Made by a program: the position numbers and the translations under genes | Assembly: GCA_016708125.1 (NCBI GenBank) | Contig: JADJGF010000001.1 | Location: forward strand, 1,882,001 to 1,946,000 | Origin: Ignavibacteriota bacterium | GTDB taxonomy: Bacteria > Bacteroidota > Ignavibacteria > Ignavibacteriales > Melioribacteraceae | DNA length: 64,000 nucleotides | Direction of reading: 5' to 3' | Part shown: piece after piece, positions 63,093 through 64,000 of the stretch | Position numbering within the stretch: position 1 is the first letter of the stretch | Layout: every line of letters begins with the position of its first letter | Notes under the pieces: generated by a model | The model's database searches: none | What the model was told of the DNA's origin: nothing | What the model saw: the letters and a program-made list of their open reading frames with translations, nothing else

Positions 63093-64000
63093 ATGAAACT
63101 GCGGCGTACAATAAAAAAAATAACATTTGCATCATTTCTAATATTTTCACTTTTCTTAAATTCCTGCGAAAATGAAAAACAAATTAATACCCACTTAATT
63201 AAAGAAATAAAAAACCGTGGAAAATTAGTAGCAATTACCGGCTATAATAATTACAGTTATTTTATTTACAAAGGCAAAACACTGGGTTTTGAATATGAAT
63301 TATTGAAAAAATTTGCAGATAAATTAGGTGTTGAAGTTGAAATAAAACTTCAAAACAATATTGATGAAATGTTTGCAAATCTTGAAAAAAATAACGGAGA
63401 TTTAATTGCGTACAATTTAACAATTACACAAGAGCGGAAAAAGAATTTTAATTTTACAAATCACATAAATACTACACATCAAGTTTTAATACAAAGAAAG
63501 CCAAAAAAATGGCGAAGATTAAGCATTGACCGAATAAATGATTCATTGGTTAAAACTCCCTATGAGCTCGAAAATAAAACTGTTTATGTAAGAAACGGAA
63601 GTGCATATATTAATCGATTAAAAAATTTAGCAGAGGAAAACGGAATTAATATAAATGTTGTTATTGCTAATGATACACTTTCTACTGAAGATTTAATTGA
63701 TCAAGTAGCAAATAGGAAAATTGATTTCACAATTGCCGATGAAAATATCGCAAATCTTAATAAAGAATTTTATTCAATTTTAGATATTGATACAAAAATC
63801 TCACTTCCGCAAAGAATTGCTTGGGCGGTAAATAAAAATTCTAATGAATTATTGGAAGAATTCAATAAATGGATTGATGACTTTAAAAAAACAATGGAGT
63901 TTCAAGTAATTTATGAAAGATATTATGAACATAAATCATATTATAAAAATAGAAGGCAAAGTAAATTTCTTTTAAAAGAAGGCGGAGTAATTTCTCAATA
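63093..64000 (+). CDS. MltF-like membrane-bound lytic transglycosylase (3' end beyond window)
   Basis: 302 codons to the edge, continuous. A lipoprotein signal ends in LNSC (C25), followed by a family-3 solute-binding domain (ITGYNNYSYF, LGFEYELLKKFADKLGVEVE, TQERKKNFNFTNH). MltF has this order, with the binding-protein domain preceding the SLT lytic transglycosylase domain, which should lie just after the window (segments QFQVIYERYYEHKSYYKNRR approach the linker). It is not a simple transporter partner because of the length after the second lobe and lipidation, but without the catalytic domain the assignment stays probable. Confidence 0.7.
   Translation, partial: MKLRRTIKKITFASFLIFSLFLNSCENEKQINTHLIKEIKNRGKLVAITGYNNYSYFIYKGKTLGFEYELLKKFADKLGVEVEIKLQNNIDEMFANLEKNNGDLIAYNLTITQERKKNFNFTNHINTTHQVLIQRKPKKWRRLSIDRINDSLVKTPYELENKTVYVRNGSAYINRLKNLAEENGININVVIANDTLSTEDLIDQVANRKIDFTIADENIANLNKEFYSILDIDTKISLPQRIAWAVNKNSNELLEEFNKWIDDFKKTMEFQVIYERYYEHKSYYKNRRQSKFLLKEGGVISQ

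Overview
The window is visibly AT-rich, gene-dense and Gram-negative. It looks like a member of the Ignavibacteria (Ignavibacteriota, Bacteroidota/Chlorobiota side). Three large secreted proteins end in the type IX secretion (T9SS) sorting domain with the motif QNYPNPFNP that is very common in that class, a Kdo transferase shows LPS is made, and the central metabolism is that of an organism running a Na+-coupled methylmalonyl-CoA route. This placement is an inference from protein style; no marker-gene comparison was possible.

Layout. 1-10.8 kb: DEAD-box RNA helicase (runs off the left edge), BipA GTPase, a YciO-type protein, the queuosine pair queC-queF, a PLP lyase annotated here as tyrosine phenol-lyase on its specificity residues, then glnD and murI. 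10.8-16.4 kb: a palindromic repeat element, a propeller-like lipoprotein and a 1270-residue secreted M43 metalloprotease with a T9SS tail. 16.4-25.6 kb: Nudix hydrolase, DUF1232 protein, exported S9 peptidase, lysA, leuS, serS, a second copy of a 115-130 bp intergenic repeat, and a YdeI-type protein. 25.6-33.5 kb: a small secreted protein, a heterodimeric ABC exporter with one degenerate ATP site, fbp, a short orphan gene, and a glycosyltransferase 9/waaA pair. 33.6-46 kb: ATP-dependent pckA, a multi-PAS sensor kinase ending in a receiver with Glu in place of Asp, an exported GH13 enzyme, a small lipoprotein, a secreted M1 aminopeptidase with T9SS tail, a dicarboxylate/glutamate symporter and a TerC protein. 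46.4-61.6 kb: the methylmalonyl-CoA module, all on the minus strand, in three blocks (mutA-mutB; meaB; mce-mmdA-mmdD-mmdC-mmdB), separated by plus-strand insertions: a T9SS PQQ-propeller protein, and tRNA-Asn followed by a GIY-YIG remnant fused in frame to a 602-residue Cys-containing protein of unknown function. 61.7-64 kb: a short orphan, a CheB-type methylesterase with a degenerate receiver, and a truncated MltF-like lytic transglycosylase gene at the right edge.

How it fits together. MutAB with its chaperone MeaB and the epimerase converts succinyl-CoA and methylmalonyl-CoA, and the biotin-dependent MmdABCD complex decarboxylates methylmalonyl-CoA while pumping Na+; PckA and a probable Na+-coupled dicarboxylate symporter are nearby. 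The secreted peptidases and GH13 enzyme suggest a polymer-degrading heterotroph, and a tyrosine phenol-lyase would fit amino-acid fermentation.

The intergenic space is full of short repeats: GTCATT-type palindromic elements, low-complexity inverted pairs built from TTAATC, AAACGT or CAAATT words, and a recurrent AAAGATGC hairpin. One of these repeats (AAACGT type) appears in frame inside the T9SS sorting domain of the M1 aminopeptidase. The best candidates for something undescribed are the 602-residue protein beside tRNA-Asn and this repeat-in-gene event. No CRISPR array, complete transposon, integrase or defence island was seen.
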